Shown here piece by piece: positions 1 through 7,128 of a DNA stretch of 13,042 nt. Within the stretch, counting starts at the first letter, position 1. Each line of letters starts with the position of its first letter. The notes under the pieces are model-generated. The model searched no databases and had not been told where the DNA came from. It saw nothing but the letters and a program-made list of their open reading frames with translations. A program made the position numbers and the translations under genes. Location: NCBI GenBank assembly GCA_044356865.1, contig JBIKVN010000074.1:1-13042 (forward strand), read 5' to 3'. Source of the DNA: JBEIUL01 sp044356865. Lineage in GTDB: Bacteria > Planctomycetota > Phycisphaerae > Phycisphaerales > SM1A02.

Positions 1-533
1 CGTTCAACACCGGGATCGCGCCCGGCTCGACGGGCTTGGCGCAGAACTTCAACATGCTTCGGGGAGGCAACGGGCAGTACAACAACGTGAGGTTCTCTGA
101 CTCGAACTTCTCGGGAAACGTCCTCTCCAACGTGTGGCAGGGAACCATGACCAACTCGCCCGGCGGCGCGACCCGCTACGGAAGCAGTCTCATGTCGGAG
201 GTCTCCGCGACCGCGAGCAGCGTGTCCGGGTTCCAGAGGCTCTGGGTCACGTATGACACGGCCTTCGGCCCCGGCCTGTTCCTGGACCAGTCCTACACGG
301 GCGGCGCGGTCAGCGGCAGCATGACGTTCGCCGGCACGACGATGGCGACGCTCGGCTTCACCAACTACGGCGCGTTCGAGTACACCTTCGGCAGCGGCGG
401 CACCACCGACACCGTCACCGTGAACCTGCTGCAGGCTCCTCCCGGCCCCGGCCCCGGAGGCGTGCCGCTGCCCGGTGCGGCGGGCCTCGCGGCGGTTGGC
501 CTCGCGGGCCTCTCGCGGCGGCGTCGCCGCTGA
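1..533 (+). CDS. PEP-CTERM-like secreted/surface protein, 5' end outside window
   Basis: The reading frame (codons beginning at base 3) is open from the window edge, so the N-terminus and any signal peptide lie upstream; a TTG at 36 is in frame but need not be the start. The visible part is rich in Gly, Ser, Thr and Asn, with few charged residues until the end, like an extracellular beta-rich protein. The C-terminus is diagnostic: a Pro/Gly linker (PPGPGPGG), then VPLPGAAG, a short Ala/Leu/Val/Gly hydrophobic stretch and five arginines. This is the tripartite layout of PEP-CTERM-type sorting signals, which exosortase-type enzymes process at the membrane; the Arg tail stays cytoplasmic. The motif is VPLP rather than strict VPEP, a variant I associate with planctomycetes. 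Substrate or role is unknown; I recognise only the sorting tail. A hairpin terminator follows. Confidence 0.75.
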   Translation, partial: FNTGIAPGSTGLAQNFNMLRGGNGQYNNVRFSDSNFSGNVLSNVWQGTMTNSPGGATRYGSSLMSEVSATASSVSGFQRLWVTYDTAFGPGLFLDQSYTGGAVSGSMTFAGTTMATLGFTNYGAFEYTFGSGGTTDTVTVNLLQAPPGPGPGGVPLPGAAGLAAVGLAGLSRRRRR

Positions 534-574
534 GTCGCACGGACGAACGAAGTCTCCCGACAAGTCCCGAACAG

Positions 575-608
575 CCCCGGTCCCGCTCGCGCGAGACCGG
601 GGTTTCTC
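575..608 (+). terminator. Rho-independent-like terminator after the PEP-CTERM gene
   Basis: CCCCGGTC (575-582) and GACCGGGG (595-602) form a perfect 8-bp GC-rich stem around a 12-nt loop, directly followed by TTTCTC. It lies 42 bp past the stop codon at 533. The T tract is short, as is common in GC-rich genomes. Confidence 0.6.
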
Positions 609-653
609 GTCGGCTCGTCGGGACCGGCCGATCCCGCGGCACACAGCAGGCCG

Positions 654-665
654 TTGGACAGGCCA
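654..665 (+). repeat. Isolated TTGGACAGGCCA repeat copy
   Basis: Exact copy of the 12-bp dispersed word, alone in the gap between the convergent PEP-CTERM and STAS-kinase genes. No second copy lies within 2 kb. The rest of 609-760 shows nothing I can identify. Confidence 0.85.
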
Positions 666-760
666 TACTCGGGCACTTCGAACAAACCACCCCGAGGCCC
701 AAGGGCGCGACCCGCATTCCCTCGACCGACATGCCGGGCCGCCGCAACCCCCGCAGCCAG

Positions 761-1933
761 TCACGCCTCGACGGCTCGCGCCTCAAGGACGATCCGCGGA
801 AGGAGCACCGCCTTGACCAGCCGGATGAGCTCGTCGCGGATGTGCGGCAGGTAACTGATGGCGCAGACGATCCGCAGCGACGCGAGGAAGTACCGGTTGG
901 CGTCGAAGAACGCCCGCTCCTCCGGGGAGCGTCCCGCGAAGTAGTGGGCCACGAAGCGCTCCCAGAACTCCACGCCGCGGGCGGCGTCGATCTTCGTGGC
1001 CAGTTGGCACATCCCCAGCTCGGGCACGCCGTAGATCATGTAGATCAGGCCGATGTCGAAGAAGCGGCTCCCGATCGAGAAATCGCCCATGTCGATGATC
1101 ACCAGCTCGCCGTCCTGCACCATGATGTTGCTCGAGTGCAGGTCGAAGTGCACGCAACCGTCGGCGTCGGGAATCGTGTCGAGCCGCTCCAGCAGCAGCG
1201 AGATCTCGGCCGGGGCGAAGACCCCCCCGAGCCGCTTGATGTAATCGCGGATCCGGTCCTTCAGGAGCGGCAGGACCGCCCGGTCGCCATTCGCCGCATG
1301 CAAGCCCGTGGCCAGGTCGGCGAGCCGCTTCGCGTGCAGGTCGATCCGCTCCGGTTCCCGGCGTATCACCGCGCTGAAGAGCTCGGCGTTCAGCAGCTCG
1401 AACACGATGCCCGAACGGGTGCCGCAGGTCACCACGTCGTAGGAGATCGCGGTCGGGATGCCCAGGACGAACGCGGCCTTCGCGTACTTCTTCTCCTGCT
1501 CGGCCATGCCGATGTCGACGCCGTCCTTGTAGAGCTTGACCACCGTCTCGGCGTCGAGCCGAAAGCACTCGCCGCACACGCCCGACGAGAGGAGTTCGCA
1601 TCCGTCGAGCGAGATCTCCCGCGCGGTCCTCGCCAGCGTGACGACCTTCGAGAGGCCGGTCAGGTTGAAGACCTCCAGCACGGCCGGCGTCGGGTTGCGG
1701 GCGACGAGGGTCCCGCCCGCGGCGGCCACCCGCCGGTGCGCGAGCAGGATGCTCCGGATGCCGGCGCTCGAGACGTACGGGCAACCGGCGAGGTCGAGGA
1801 TCAGCTCGCGAACGCCCGCGGTGTCGAGCCGGGCCTCGAGTTCCGGAGCGTTGGAGGCGTCGAGGCGGCCGTGGAGGGCGAGGATCCGGCGGTCGCCTTG
1901 GGTTTCGGAGGTGATCTGCATGGGTCGAGTCAT
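761..1933 (-). CDS. STAS domain fused to aminoglycoside phosphotransferase-like kinase
   Basis: Two domains in one chain (numbered on the longest form, GTG at 1960, 399 aa). Residues about 14-112 are a STAS/anti-anti-sigma fold: MQITSETQ, GRLDAS, then YVSSAGIRSILL, where Ser64/Ser65 sit at the position phosphorylated in SpoIIAA-type antagonists. Residues about 125-395 are an APH/choline-kinase-like fold: VVKLY (Lys142, ATP contact), HFDLHSSN (Asp273 catalytic base, Asn278) and IIDMGD (Asp290, Mg binding). The substrate is unknown; the family includes small-molecule and protein kinases. The STAS half may couple the kinase to a partner-switching pathway, but no anti-sigma kinase, sigma factor or phosphatase is nearby. 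ATG at 1933 or 1921 (MQITS) best fits the STAS start; neither has a good ribosome site. The GNAT gene lies 35 bp upstream, so they are probably co-transcribed. Confidence 0.85.
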   Translation of the reverse strand: MTRPMQITSETQGDRRILALHGRLDASNAPELEARLDTAGVRELILDLAGCPYVSSAGIRSILLAHRRVAAAGGTLVARNPTPAVLEVFNLTGLSKVVTLARTAREISLDGCELLSSGVCGECFRLDAETVVKLYKDGVDIGMAEQEKKYAKAAFVLGIPTAISYDVVTCGTRSGIVFELLNAELFSAVIRREPERIDLHAKRLADLATGLHAANGDRAVLPLLKDRIRDYIKRLGGVFAPAEISLLLERLDTIPDADGCVHFDLHSSNIMVQDGELVIIDMGDFSIGSRFFDIGLIYMIYGVPELGMCQLATKIDAARGVEFWERFVAHYFAGRSPEERAFFDANRYFLASLRIVCAISYLPHIRDELIRLVKAVLLPRIVLEARAVEA

Positions 1934-1995
1934 GCTATCGGAGGACGATCGCCGCCTCACGCATCGGCAATCCCCCGCGGATCAAGCCGCCGACG

Positions 1996-2781
1996 TCAGG
2001 GGTTCCCCCACACGTAGAAGTCGATGCTGCAGACCTCTCGGAACCCGAGCTTCACGCAGATCGGCGCCGAGGTCTTGCGGTCGCCCTGCAGCACCGCGGC
2101 CTCCTTCCCCATGGCACGGGCATCGGCCAGCCTGGCGGCCATCATCGCCGTGTAGATGCCGCGGCCGCGGTGCTCACTGAGCGTGGCCGCGCCCTGCATC
2201 ACCATGACGGTGCTGTCCGCCGGCGAGAACATGCTCGAGACGGACACCGGTCCCTCGACACCGTCGAGATAGGCCAGGTAGTGGTTTCCGCAATCGGCGA
2301 GCGGCAGCACCTCGCAATAGACGGATGCCAACGCCTCGGGCATGGGATACGCGTCCGCGTACAGGCGGACGACATCGGCCCGATCCCGCTCGGTCGCCCG
2401 CCGGACGGTCACCGCCGGGTTGCACGGGATGGCGTGCCCAAGGTCGGTGAGGACGAGGCCGGCCTGCTCGATGATCTTCGAGAAGCCCGCGGCCTCGAGC
2501 CGGGGGACGAGGTCGACCGGGGTGGACGACGGGTTGAGCCACCAGCCGACGACGTGACCGCGCCGGCCGAAGAGATCCTTGACCTGCCCGATGACCGCGT
2601 CGGCGTTCGACTCCGTCAGCGTCGAAACGCCGACCATGTTGCCGAACGGGTGGGAAACGTGGGGCGTGGCGTGCGAACGAACCCCCGGGAAGTCGAGCAC
2701 GTCCCAGCGACCGGGCACCCCCGGGAACTCGAACATGCTGTTCTCGAGGGCATGAAAGATGGCGCGGTCGCTGGCGGCCAT
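1996..2781 (-). CDS. GNAT-family N-acetyltransferase
   Basis: 261 aa. The C-terminal half (about 125-261) carries the GNAT fold: VTVRRATERDRADVVRLY as the first strand-helix unit, then AATLSEHRGRGIYTAMM, matching the R/Q-x-x-G-x-G/A acetyl-CoA pyrophosphate loop, and a closing segment KLGFREVCSIDFYVW typical of motif B. The N-terminal half (about 1-120) looks like a degenerate GNAT-type lobe, with GWWLNPSSTP and LEAAGF followed by a strand, as in two-lobed GNATs. Acetyl acceptor unknown. The start is ATG at 2781, with only a weak GAGC stretch before it. The gene is first of a probable two-gene unit with the STAS-kinase, and its upstream region is the 608-bp repeat-bearing gap. A GNAT beside a kinase suggests small-molecule modification or signalling, but this is speculative. 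Confidence 0.85.
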   Translation of the reverse strand: MAASDRAIFHALENSMFEFPGVPGRWDVLDFPGVRSHATPHVSHPFGNMVGVSTLTESNADAVIGQVKDLFGRRGHVVGWWLNPSSTPVDLVPRLEAAGFSKIIEQAGLVLTDLGHAIPCNPAVTVRRATERDRADVVRLYADAYPMPEALASVYCEVLPLADCGNHYLAYLDGVEGPVSVSSMFSPADSTVMVMQGAATLSEHRGRGIYTAMMAARLADARAMGKEAAVLQGDRKTSAPICVKLGFREVCSIDFYVWGNP

Positions 2782-3082
2782 TCGGGCTCACTGCGGTTGC
2801 GGGAGCCGGTGCGGCCGTGCGAACCCGCTCGGCGATGGCCACCTGGTTGCGATCCGACCCTCGTGATCGGAGTGCCTGCGAGTGTACCCCAGCCGTTCCG
2901 TCGGTCAGGGAGTCCAGCGGCAAATCTCGGGGCACTCGGGAGTTCGCGGCGCTTTCGCCGGCCGTGTCGGGCCGAGCGCCCGCAAACAAGCCGAAATGGC
3001 GACGGCCAACGCGGGCATCAAGCGGAACGTCCGGTGGCGAGCCGACCCGTTCCATCCCAGAGTGGATTTGGACGGTATGGAT

Positions 3083-3373
3083 TTGGACAGGCCAACCGCT
3101 TCCTGTCCGGCGCGGCGGGAACTGGGCGAGGACTTGGACAGTCAAAACGCACGACGTTGGCAAGGCCCTTGACGCGTCCGTTCGACCGGCGAAGACCTCC
3201 GATGGACAGGCCAATCTCGCTGCCGGGTTTGGGCCGACAGGCCTGGACGGGCCAACCGGCTCGCTCTTGGACAGGCCACTTTCGCTGGACAGGCCAACTA
3301 CCCACCACTGATTCGCCCAATCTTGGACAGGCCAACTACCCACCAATCTCCCCAATCTGGCTTGGACAGGCCA
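3083..3373 (+). repeat. Left array: six copies of the TGGACAGGCCA word, all plus orientation
   Basis: Copies at 3083-3094, 3202-3213 (first base A), 3267-3278, 3285-3296 (first base C), 3323-3334 and 3362-3373. Four are exact TTGGACAGGCCA; all six share the 11-base core. Spacings are 119, 65, 18, 38 and 39 bp. Several continue as CCAA, completing a TTGG...CCAA dyad. No transposase, cas gene or terminator accompanies it. Confidence 0.9.
3286..3358 (+). repeat. Imperfect 38-39 bp tandem unit inside the left array
   Basis: The 22-bp stretch 3286-3307 (repeat word followed by ACTACCCACCA) recurs exactly at 3324-3345. Each copy is followed by a similar spacer containing CCCAATCT (3316-3323 and 3351-3358) before the next repeat word. 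The array therefore grew partly by duplicating word plus spacer, not the word alone. Confidence 0.8.
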
Positions 3374-3389
3374 TCGTCTCGGCCTCGTC

Positions 3390-4193
3390 TCACCCCTCCC
3401 GACCCGAGCAACCCGCCAGTCGGGCCGTCCGGGCCAGCCGGGCAAACATCGCCGCGTTGCCGAGGGTCCACACCAAGAGACCGAAGACCCAACCGGTGAA
3501 CGGGACGAAGATGAGCAGCCCGCCGAGGACCTGCACCGCGCCGATCACGACGGATGCGGTCTTGGACAGGCCACGGGCGGAGGCCTGCCGGCCCGACTCC
3601 CGGTCCGCCTCGCGGCCGACTTCCGCGACCGTGCGGCCGAGCACCAGGTCCGACCCGACCCCGGGAACCGCGACCGCCGCCGCGATCACCAGGATCCACG
3701 GTAACTCGACGGCGAAGATCCACGGCAGGTAGTCAGCCCCCCACGAGATGATCACGAGAAACACTCCCAGCCCGAGCAGCATCCCCCCGGGCCGGATCCA
3801 GCCGCAGCGGCGAATTCGCCTCGCGCGACGGGCATCGAATCCCTGCCGGGCGACTCGCGACGTCGCGACCCACTGCACGACCGGCGACATCGCAACGGAA
3901 AACAGGAACAGGACCACCCATCCCCCGCCGCCTCCGCCGGCCCCGGACCACGCCGACGCCACCAGCAGCGCGATCACCGATAAGGCCGGCATCGCGTTCG
4001 CGACCGACGCCACCACCGCCCACGTCCACAGGCGACCCGCGATCTCCCTCCGCATCCAGCGCGGCCGGAACGACCGCTCGTCGATCGCCTCGCCGCACTC
4101 GCTGCACCGGCCGCCGACCGGCAGCCCGCGCACGTCGTAGCCGCACGCCGGGCATCGCCACGGACGCTCCTCCTCGAGATGCACCGGAATCAC
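3390..4193 (-). CDS. Zinc-ribbon multi-pass membrane protein, function unknown
   Basis: About 267 aa from the chosen start. The N-terminus has a four-cysteine zinc ribbon, WRCPACGYDVRGLP then GRCSECGEAI (C-x2-C ... C-x2-C). About five hydrophobic segments follow: around WTWAVVASVANAMPALSVIA, WVVLFLFSVAMSPVVQWVA, GMLLGLGVFLVIISWG, ILVIAAAVAV, and a long pair near the C-terminus (VVIGAVQVLGGLLIFVPFTG, FGLLVWTLGNAAMF). GTG at 4193 is chosen because GTGA makes it overlap the Sua5 stop by 4 bp, a classic coupled start; GTG at 4184 is an alternative. A longer frame to 4304 would run through Sua5 and is unlikely. The cytosolic ribbon may bind nucleic acid or protein, but I do not recognise the function. 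A repeat word in the gene (3562-3573) encodes GLSK in the loop before the last helices. Confidence 0.75.
   Translation of the reverse strand: MIPVHLEEERPWRCPACGYDVRGLPVGGRCSECGEAIDERSFRPRWMRREIAGRLWTWAVVASVANAMPALSVIALLVASAWSGAGGGGGGWVVLFLFSVAMSPVVQWVATSRVARQGFDARRARRIRRCGWIRPGGMLLGLGVFLVIISWGADYLPWIFAVELPWILVIAAAVAVPGVGSDLVLGRTVAEVGREADRESGRQASARGLSKTASVVIGAVQVLGGLLIFVPFTGWVFGLLVWTLGNAAMFARLARTARLAGCSGREG
3562..3573 (+). repeat. Repeat word inside the zinc-ribbon gene
   Basis: Exact TTGGACAGGCCA on the plus strand. On the coding (minus) strand it reads GGC CTG TCC AA, giving GLSK in the loop between hydrophobic segments. Confidence 0.85.
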
Positions 4194-5158
4194 GCCGTCG
4201 CCCGCCGCAACCGATCGTGGATCGCCGTCCACAGGCCGCCGGTCGCGGGCGGTCGCTCGACGAGGATCAGCGGCCGGCCGAGCGAATCCGCCTCGCGCAG
4301 GCACCTATACAGCGAGTTCGCATACGCCTCGGCCTCCCGCGGCATCTCGATCGTGACGTGCGGCGCCGGCACGCTCGCCGCATCGAAGGCCAGCACCGCG
4401 ACCGGCGCCGCGCACGCCGCAAGCCGCCGCGCGATCGCCGCCCCGTCGACAAGCTCCGTCCTCGTCCGCGGCGCGTAGTGCCGCGGGCTCGTGCCCGGGC
4501 TCGCCCCCTGCCCCGCCCCGATCGCCTCGGCAACTTTCGTCCCGAGCACCCGTTCGATCGCCTCGGCGGAAATCGTCCCCGGCCGCAGGACCATCGGCCG
4601 CGCCCGGCTCAGGTCGAGCACGCTGCTCTCGAGCCCGACCGTCGACGGACCGCCGTCGAGGATGACCAGCCCCGCCTCGTCGGGAAACTCCTCCGCCACA
4701 TGGCTCGCCCGCGTGGGCGAGACGCCCCCGCTGCGGTTCGCGCTCGGGGCGCTGATCGCCGTTCCCGCCATCTCCAGAAGCTGCCTCGCCACCGGATGCG
4801 ACGGGCTCCGCACCGCAACCGTCGAGCGCCCCCCGATCGAGCTCGGCGAGACCTCGGCCCGGCGCGGCAACACCAGCGTGAGCGGCCCCGGCCAGAACGC
4901 GTCGGCGAGCCGCTGGCAGCGCACGTCCCAGCCGATCACGACCTGCTTCGCCATCGCGACGTCCAGCACGTGGGCGATGAGCGGATTGCTCGCCGGCCGC
5001 CCCTTCATGCGGTAGACCTCGAGGGCCGCCTTCTCGTTGAAGGTATCGCAGCCGAGGCCGTAGACGGTCTCGGTCGGGAAGGCAACGACGCCACCCTCAC
5101 GGATCGTCGCCGCGGCGAGGCGGACGTTCTCGGGAGTCGGTTCGACGATCCTCGGCAT
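4190..5158 (-). CDS. sua5: L-threonylcarbamoyladenylate synthase, Sua5 type
   Basis: 322 aa, the long Sua5 form rather than the short TsaC form. It makes threonylcarbamoyl-AMP from threonine, bicarbonate and ATP in the cytoplasm, the first step of the universal t6A37 modification of ANN-decoding tRNAs; TsaB/TsaD/TsaE-type partners are not in this window. The YrdC domain spans about 8-195, with FPTETVYGLGCD, the KxR...SxN motif as KGRPASNPL (Lys52, Arg54, Ser57, Asn58), SAPSANRSGGVSPT and VGLESSVLD. The linker SPGTSPRHYAPRT is the usual Sua5 link to the C-terminal Sua5 domain (about 235-322). ATG at 5158 is preceded by GAGGCGAG, a fair ribosome site. The TolC-like stop lies 8 bp upstream, and the stop overlaps the next GTG, so it is the middle gene of a three-gene operon. 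Confidence 0.95.
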   Translation of the reverse strand: MPRIVEPTPENVRLAAATIREGGVVAFPTETVYGLGCDTFNEKAALEVYRMKGRPASNPLIAHVLDVAMAKQVVIGWDVRCQRLADAFWPGPLTLVLPRRAEVSPSSIGGRSTVAVRSPSHPVARQLLEMAGTAISAPSANRSGGVSPTRASHVAEEFPDEAGLVILDGGPSTVGLESSVLDLSRARPMVLRPGTISAEAIERVLGTKVAEAIGAGQGASPGTSPRHYAPRTRTELVDGAAIARRLAACAAPVAVLAFDAASVPAPHVTIEMPREAEAYANSLYRCLREADSLGRPLILVERPPATGGLWTAIHDRLRRATA

Positions 5159-5166
5159 GGCTCGCC

Positions 5167-7032
5167 TCAGGCCGACGGCGGCTCGGCGTCGCCCGCGGCG
5201 ACCTCGGCCGCGGGCCGCCCCGCCCCGGGATCGGCGGTCTCGATCTCGATGCGGTTCATCTCGAGCCCGGTGCCCATCGCCTGCCAGAGCCGCGCGAGCG
5301 AGACGTTGTAGTTGACGAGCGCCGCCGCCGCCGACTGCTGGGCGAGGGCGAGAGCGTTCTGCGTCTGGAACTTGAGCTGGAGGAACTCGGGCGTCAGGGC
5401 CGCGAGGGTCTTCTCGGTCACCTCCAGAGCCCGCAGGTTCTCGGCCTGCGCGAGCCGCGTCGCCCGGGTCTGCTCGATGAGCTCGAAGTTCGCGACCACT
5501 TCCAGCAGACGGTTCTTCACCTCGACCGTCGCCCCCTGCACCGCCTGCCGGTACTGGATCACCGACCGCGACCTTTCGAGCCGGGCCTCGCGATAGAGCG
5601 ACTCGCCGTAGCGGTTCCCGATGAGCTGGCTGAAGGTGGCGCCGACCAAGTAGTCGACGAAATCGCCGCTGCCGAGCTGGTTCACCGAATCCTCGAAGCC
5701 GCTGTCGAGACCGAAGTAGCTGAGCTGGGCGTTCAGGTCGAGCTGCGGGAGCCGCTGGTTGTCGGCGACGATCGACTGGATGCTCGCGTTGTCGATCCCG
5801 AGCAGCGCCTGCAACACCGTCGGCGAGTTCGCGACCGCGGTCACCACCCCCTCCCGCAGGCTGTAGCGCACCGGGGCCGACACCGGGAGGTCGACCGGCA
5901 CCACGACCGTCTCGGCGCCGACCGGCAGGTCGGGGCTGTTCACGAGCAGCTTGAGCGTATTGGTGACCTGCGCGAGGGCCAGCCGCGCCTGGATCACATT
6001 CGCCTTCCGTTGCTCGACCGTCGCGACGGCGTTGGCGTACTCGGCGAGCGTCGCGTCATACTGCCGACGCTTCGCGAGGACATCCCGCACCTCGACGCCC
6101 GCCGCGACGAGCCACTCGGCGATGATCAGGTTCTGCCGCGACAGCACCACCTGCCAGTACGCGCCCTCCACCTCGGCCACCGTCGCCAGCAGCCTCGCCC
6201 GCAACTGCTGAAGGGCCGCCCGATCGGCGTTCCGGGCCAGCCGGATCTGGGCCTCATTCACGTCCGAGCCGAACCCCCGCAACAGCGGCTGGGTCAACCC
6301 GAGCCGCACCGCCGAGCTCATCGCCGGGTTCGGGTCGTAGAGGTCGCTTGGCCACTGCTCGTTGGACCCCCCGCCGAAGGCGACCTCGAAGCCGCCGCCG
6401 GTGACGGTGCGCTGCCGGATCCCCGTCTCGAACGCCCAGGACCGGCTGTCGTCGACGTCAGGGATGATCTGGGTCGGCCCGCCCGGCCCCGGAAAGACGA
6501 TGCCCACCGTCGGCTGGGTCGAACGGTTGAAGTTCGTCGAGGCGAAAAAGGTCGCGTCGAAGGCCGATTCGGCCTGCTCGATCCGGGCCTGGGTGATGCC
6601 CTCCTCGAGCCGGGCGGCCTGGACCCCGAGGTTGTTCCGGACCGCGGTCTGGATCGCCGTCTTGAGCGAAAGGCGCACCGCCGAGGGGTCTTCCCCAGTC
6701 AGGGTCGGTCCGACATCGAGGCTCACGTCGGCCTTCTGCCATTGGGGGCCGATCCGGTCGAGCTCCTCCCGGCGATTCGCGAGGGCGCTTTCCACCGCAA
6801 AGGTCGACTCGGGCGGGGTCCGCAATCCATCCTCGCCGGCCTTCGGCGCCGGCAACGAGCCGATCTCCCGGGCGAGCGCGGTGTCGACCGACCCCTGCAG
6901 CCGGGTGCGGTCGTCCTCCGGCCGGAAGAGCGGCGACTGGCACCCGCCGACCGCCATCGTCGCGCCGGTCACCGCCGCCCATCGCAACGACGGGGGAGCT
7001 CGGTTCGGGCGTCGGTTCGGCCGGACGGACAT
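5167..7032 (-). CDS. TolC-family outer membrane efflux lipoprotein-like protein
   Basis: 621 aa, longer than E. coli TolC (about 490). An Arg-rich start and hydrophobic stretch lead to VGGC (Cys31), a lipobox, so the mature protein is probably lipidated and outer-membrane bound. Two similar OEP halves follow, about 130-360 and 390-600. LSLKTAIQTAVRNN opens the first; SSAVRLGLTQPLLRGFG marks the strand/helix joint; long Ala/Gln/Glu/Arg-rich helices (AEVEGAYWQVVLSRQNL, EYANAVATVEQRKANVIQA) match the periplasmic barrel. The tail after about 600 is Ala/Glu/Pro-rich. Family members form the exit duct of type I secretion or RND/ABC efflux machines, but no fusion or pump protein is in the window. 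ATG at 7032 has no strong ribosome site. It heads the operon with sua5 and diverges from the SH3 gene. Confidence 0.9.
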   Translation of the reverse strand: MSVRPNRRPNRAPPSLRWAAVTGATMAVGGCQSPLFRPEDDRTRLQGSVDTALAREIGSLPAPKAGEDGLRTPPESTFAVESALANRREELDRIGPQWQKADVSLDVGPTLTGEDPSAVRLSLKTAIQTAVRNNLGVQAARLEEGITQARIEQAESAFDATFFASTNFNRSTQPTVGIVFPGPGGPTQIIPDVDDSRSWAFETGIRQRTVTGGGFEVAFGGGSNEQWPSDLYDPNPAMSSAVRLGLTQPLLRGFGSDVNEAQIRLARNADRAALQQLRARLLATVAEVEGAYWQVVLSRQNLIIAEWLVAAGVEVRDVLAKRRQYDATLAEYANAVATVEQRKANVIQARLALAQVTNTLKLLVNSPDLPVGAETVVVPVDLPVSAPVRYSLREGVVTAVANSPTVLQALLGIDNASIQSIVADNQRLPQLDLNAQLSYFGLDSGFEDSVNQLGSGDFVDYLVGATFSQLIGNRYGESLYREARLERSRSVIQYRQAVQGATVEVKNRLLEVVANFELIEQTRATRLAQAENLRALEVTEKTLAALTPEFLQLKFQTQNALALAQQSAAAALVNYNVSLARLWQAMGTGLEMNRIEIETADPGAGRPAAEVAAGDAEPPSA

Positions 7033-7066
7033 CGGGCCGGGATGCTAGCACGACGCAACCACCCGA

Positions 7067-7081
7067 CGCGGCGACGCCGCG
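7067..7081. promoter_or_regulatory. Perfect 7-1-7 dyad in the divergent promoter region
   Basis: CGCGGCG-A-CGCCGCG is a perfect inverted repeat with a one-base centre, in the 96-bp gap between the divergent TolC-like and SH3 genes. It could be an operator controlling both, or an mRNA hairpin for the minus-strand leader. In GC-rich DNA such dyads can be chance. No clear -35/-10 pair could be assigned; TTACAT at 7115-7120 is a possible -10 for the plus gene. Confidence 0.3.
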
Positions 7082-7128
7082 GCAAAAACCGCCTGCCGAA
7101 GTTGCGCGGCGATGTTACATTCCCATCC

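Larger units (their letters stand above)
2782..3389. other. Gene-free stretch with repeat array
   Basis: 608 bp between the GNAT start and the stop of the zinc-ribbon gene, both on the minus strand. Bases 2782-3060 show no gene, RNA or convincing promoter. From 3061 it is dominated by the TTGGACAGGCCA word and decayed versions: TTGGACGG at 3068, TTGGACAGTCAA at 3134, TTGGCAAGGCCC at 3157, CTGGACGGGCCA at 3243. GGATTTGGAC is repeated 15 bp apart at 3064 and 3079. Short open frames here translate the repeat as WPVQ, ACPN or GLSK and are not genes. Confidence 0.8.

Noticed and set aside
731..2017. 428-codon plus-strand frame
   Set aside because: It is antisense to the STAS-kinase; low-complexity Arg/Asp/Val-rich composition and no recognisable motif.
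3018..3335. Short minus-strand frame with repeated WPVQ
   Set aside because: The repeating peptide is only the translated repeat word; there is no ribosome site, domain or codon bias.
3083..3373. CRISPR array
   Set aside because: The repeats are only 11-12 bp, spacings range from 18 to 119 bp, some spacers are themselves repeated, copies occur inside genes, and no cas gene is present.
2760..3400. A duplicated gene junction around the left array, as at the right array
   Set aside because: I compared the zinc-ribbon stop region with the GNAT start region. Apart from a short TGA...ATGGCC resemblance, there is no alignable duplication.
6010..7128. Upstream extension of the SH3 gene frame
   Set aside because: It is antisense to the TolC-like gene; the signal peptide at 7129 marks the real start.
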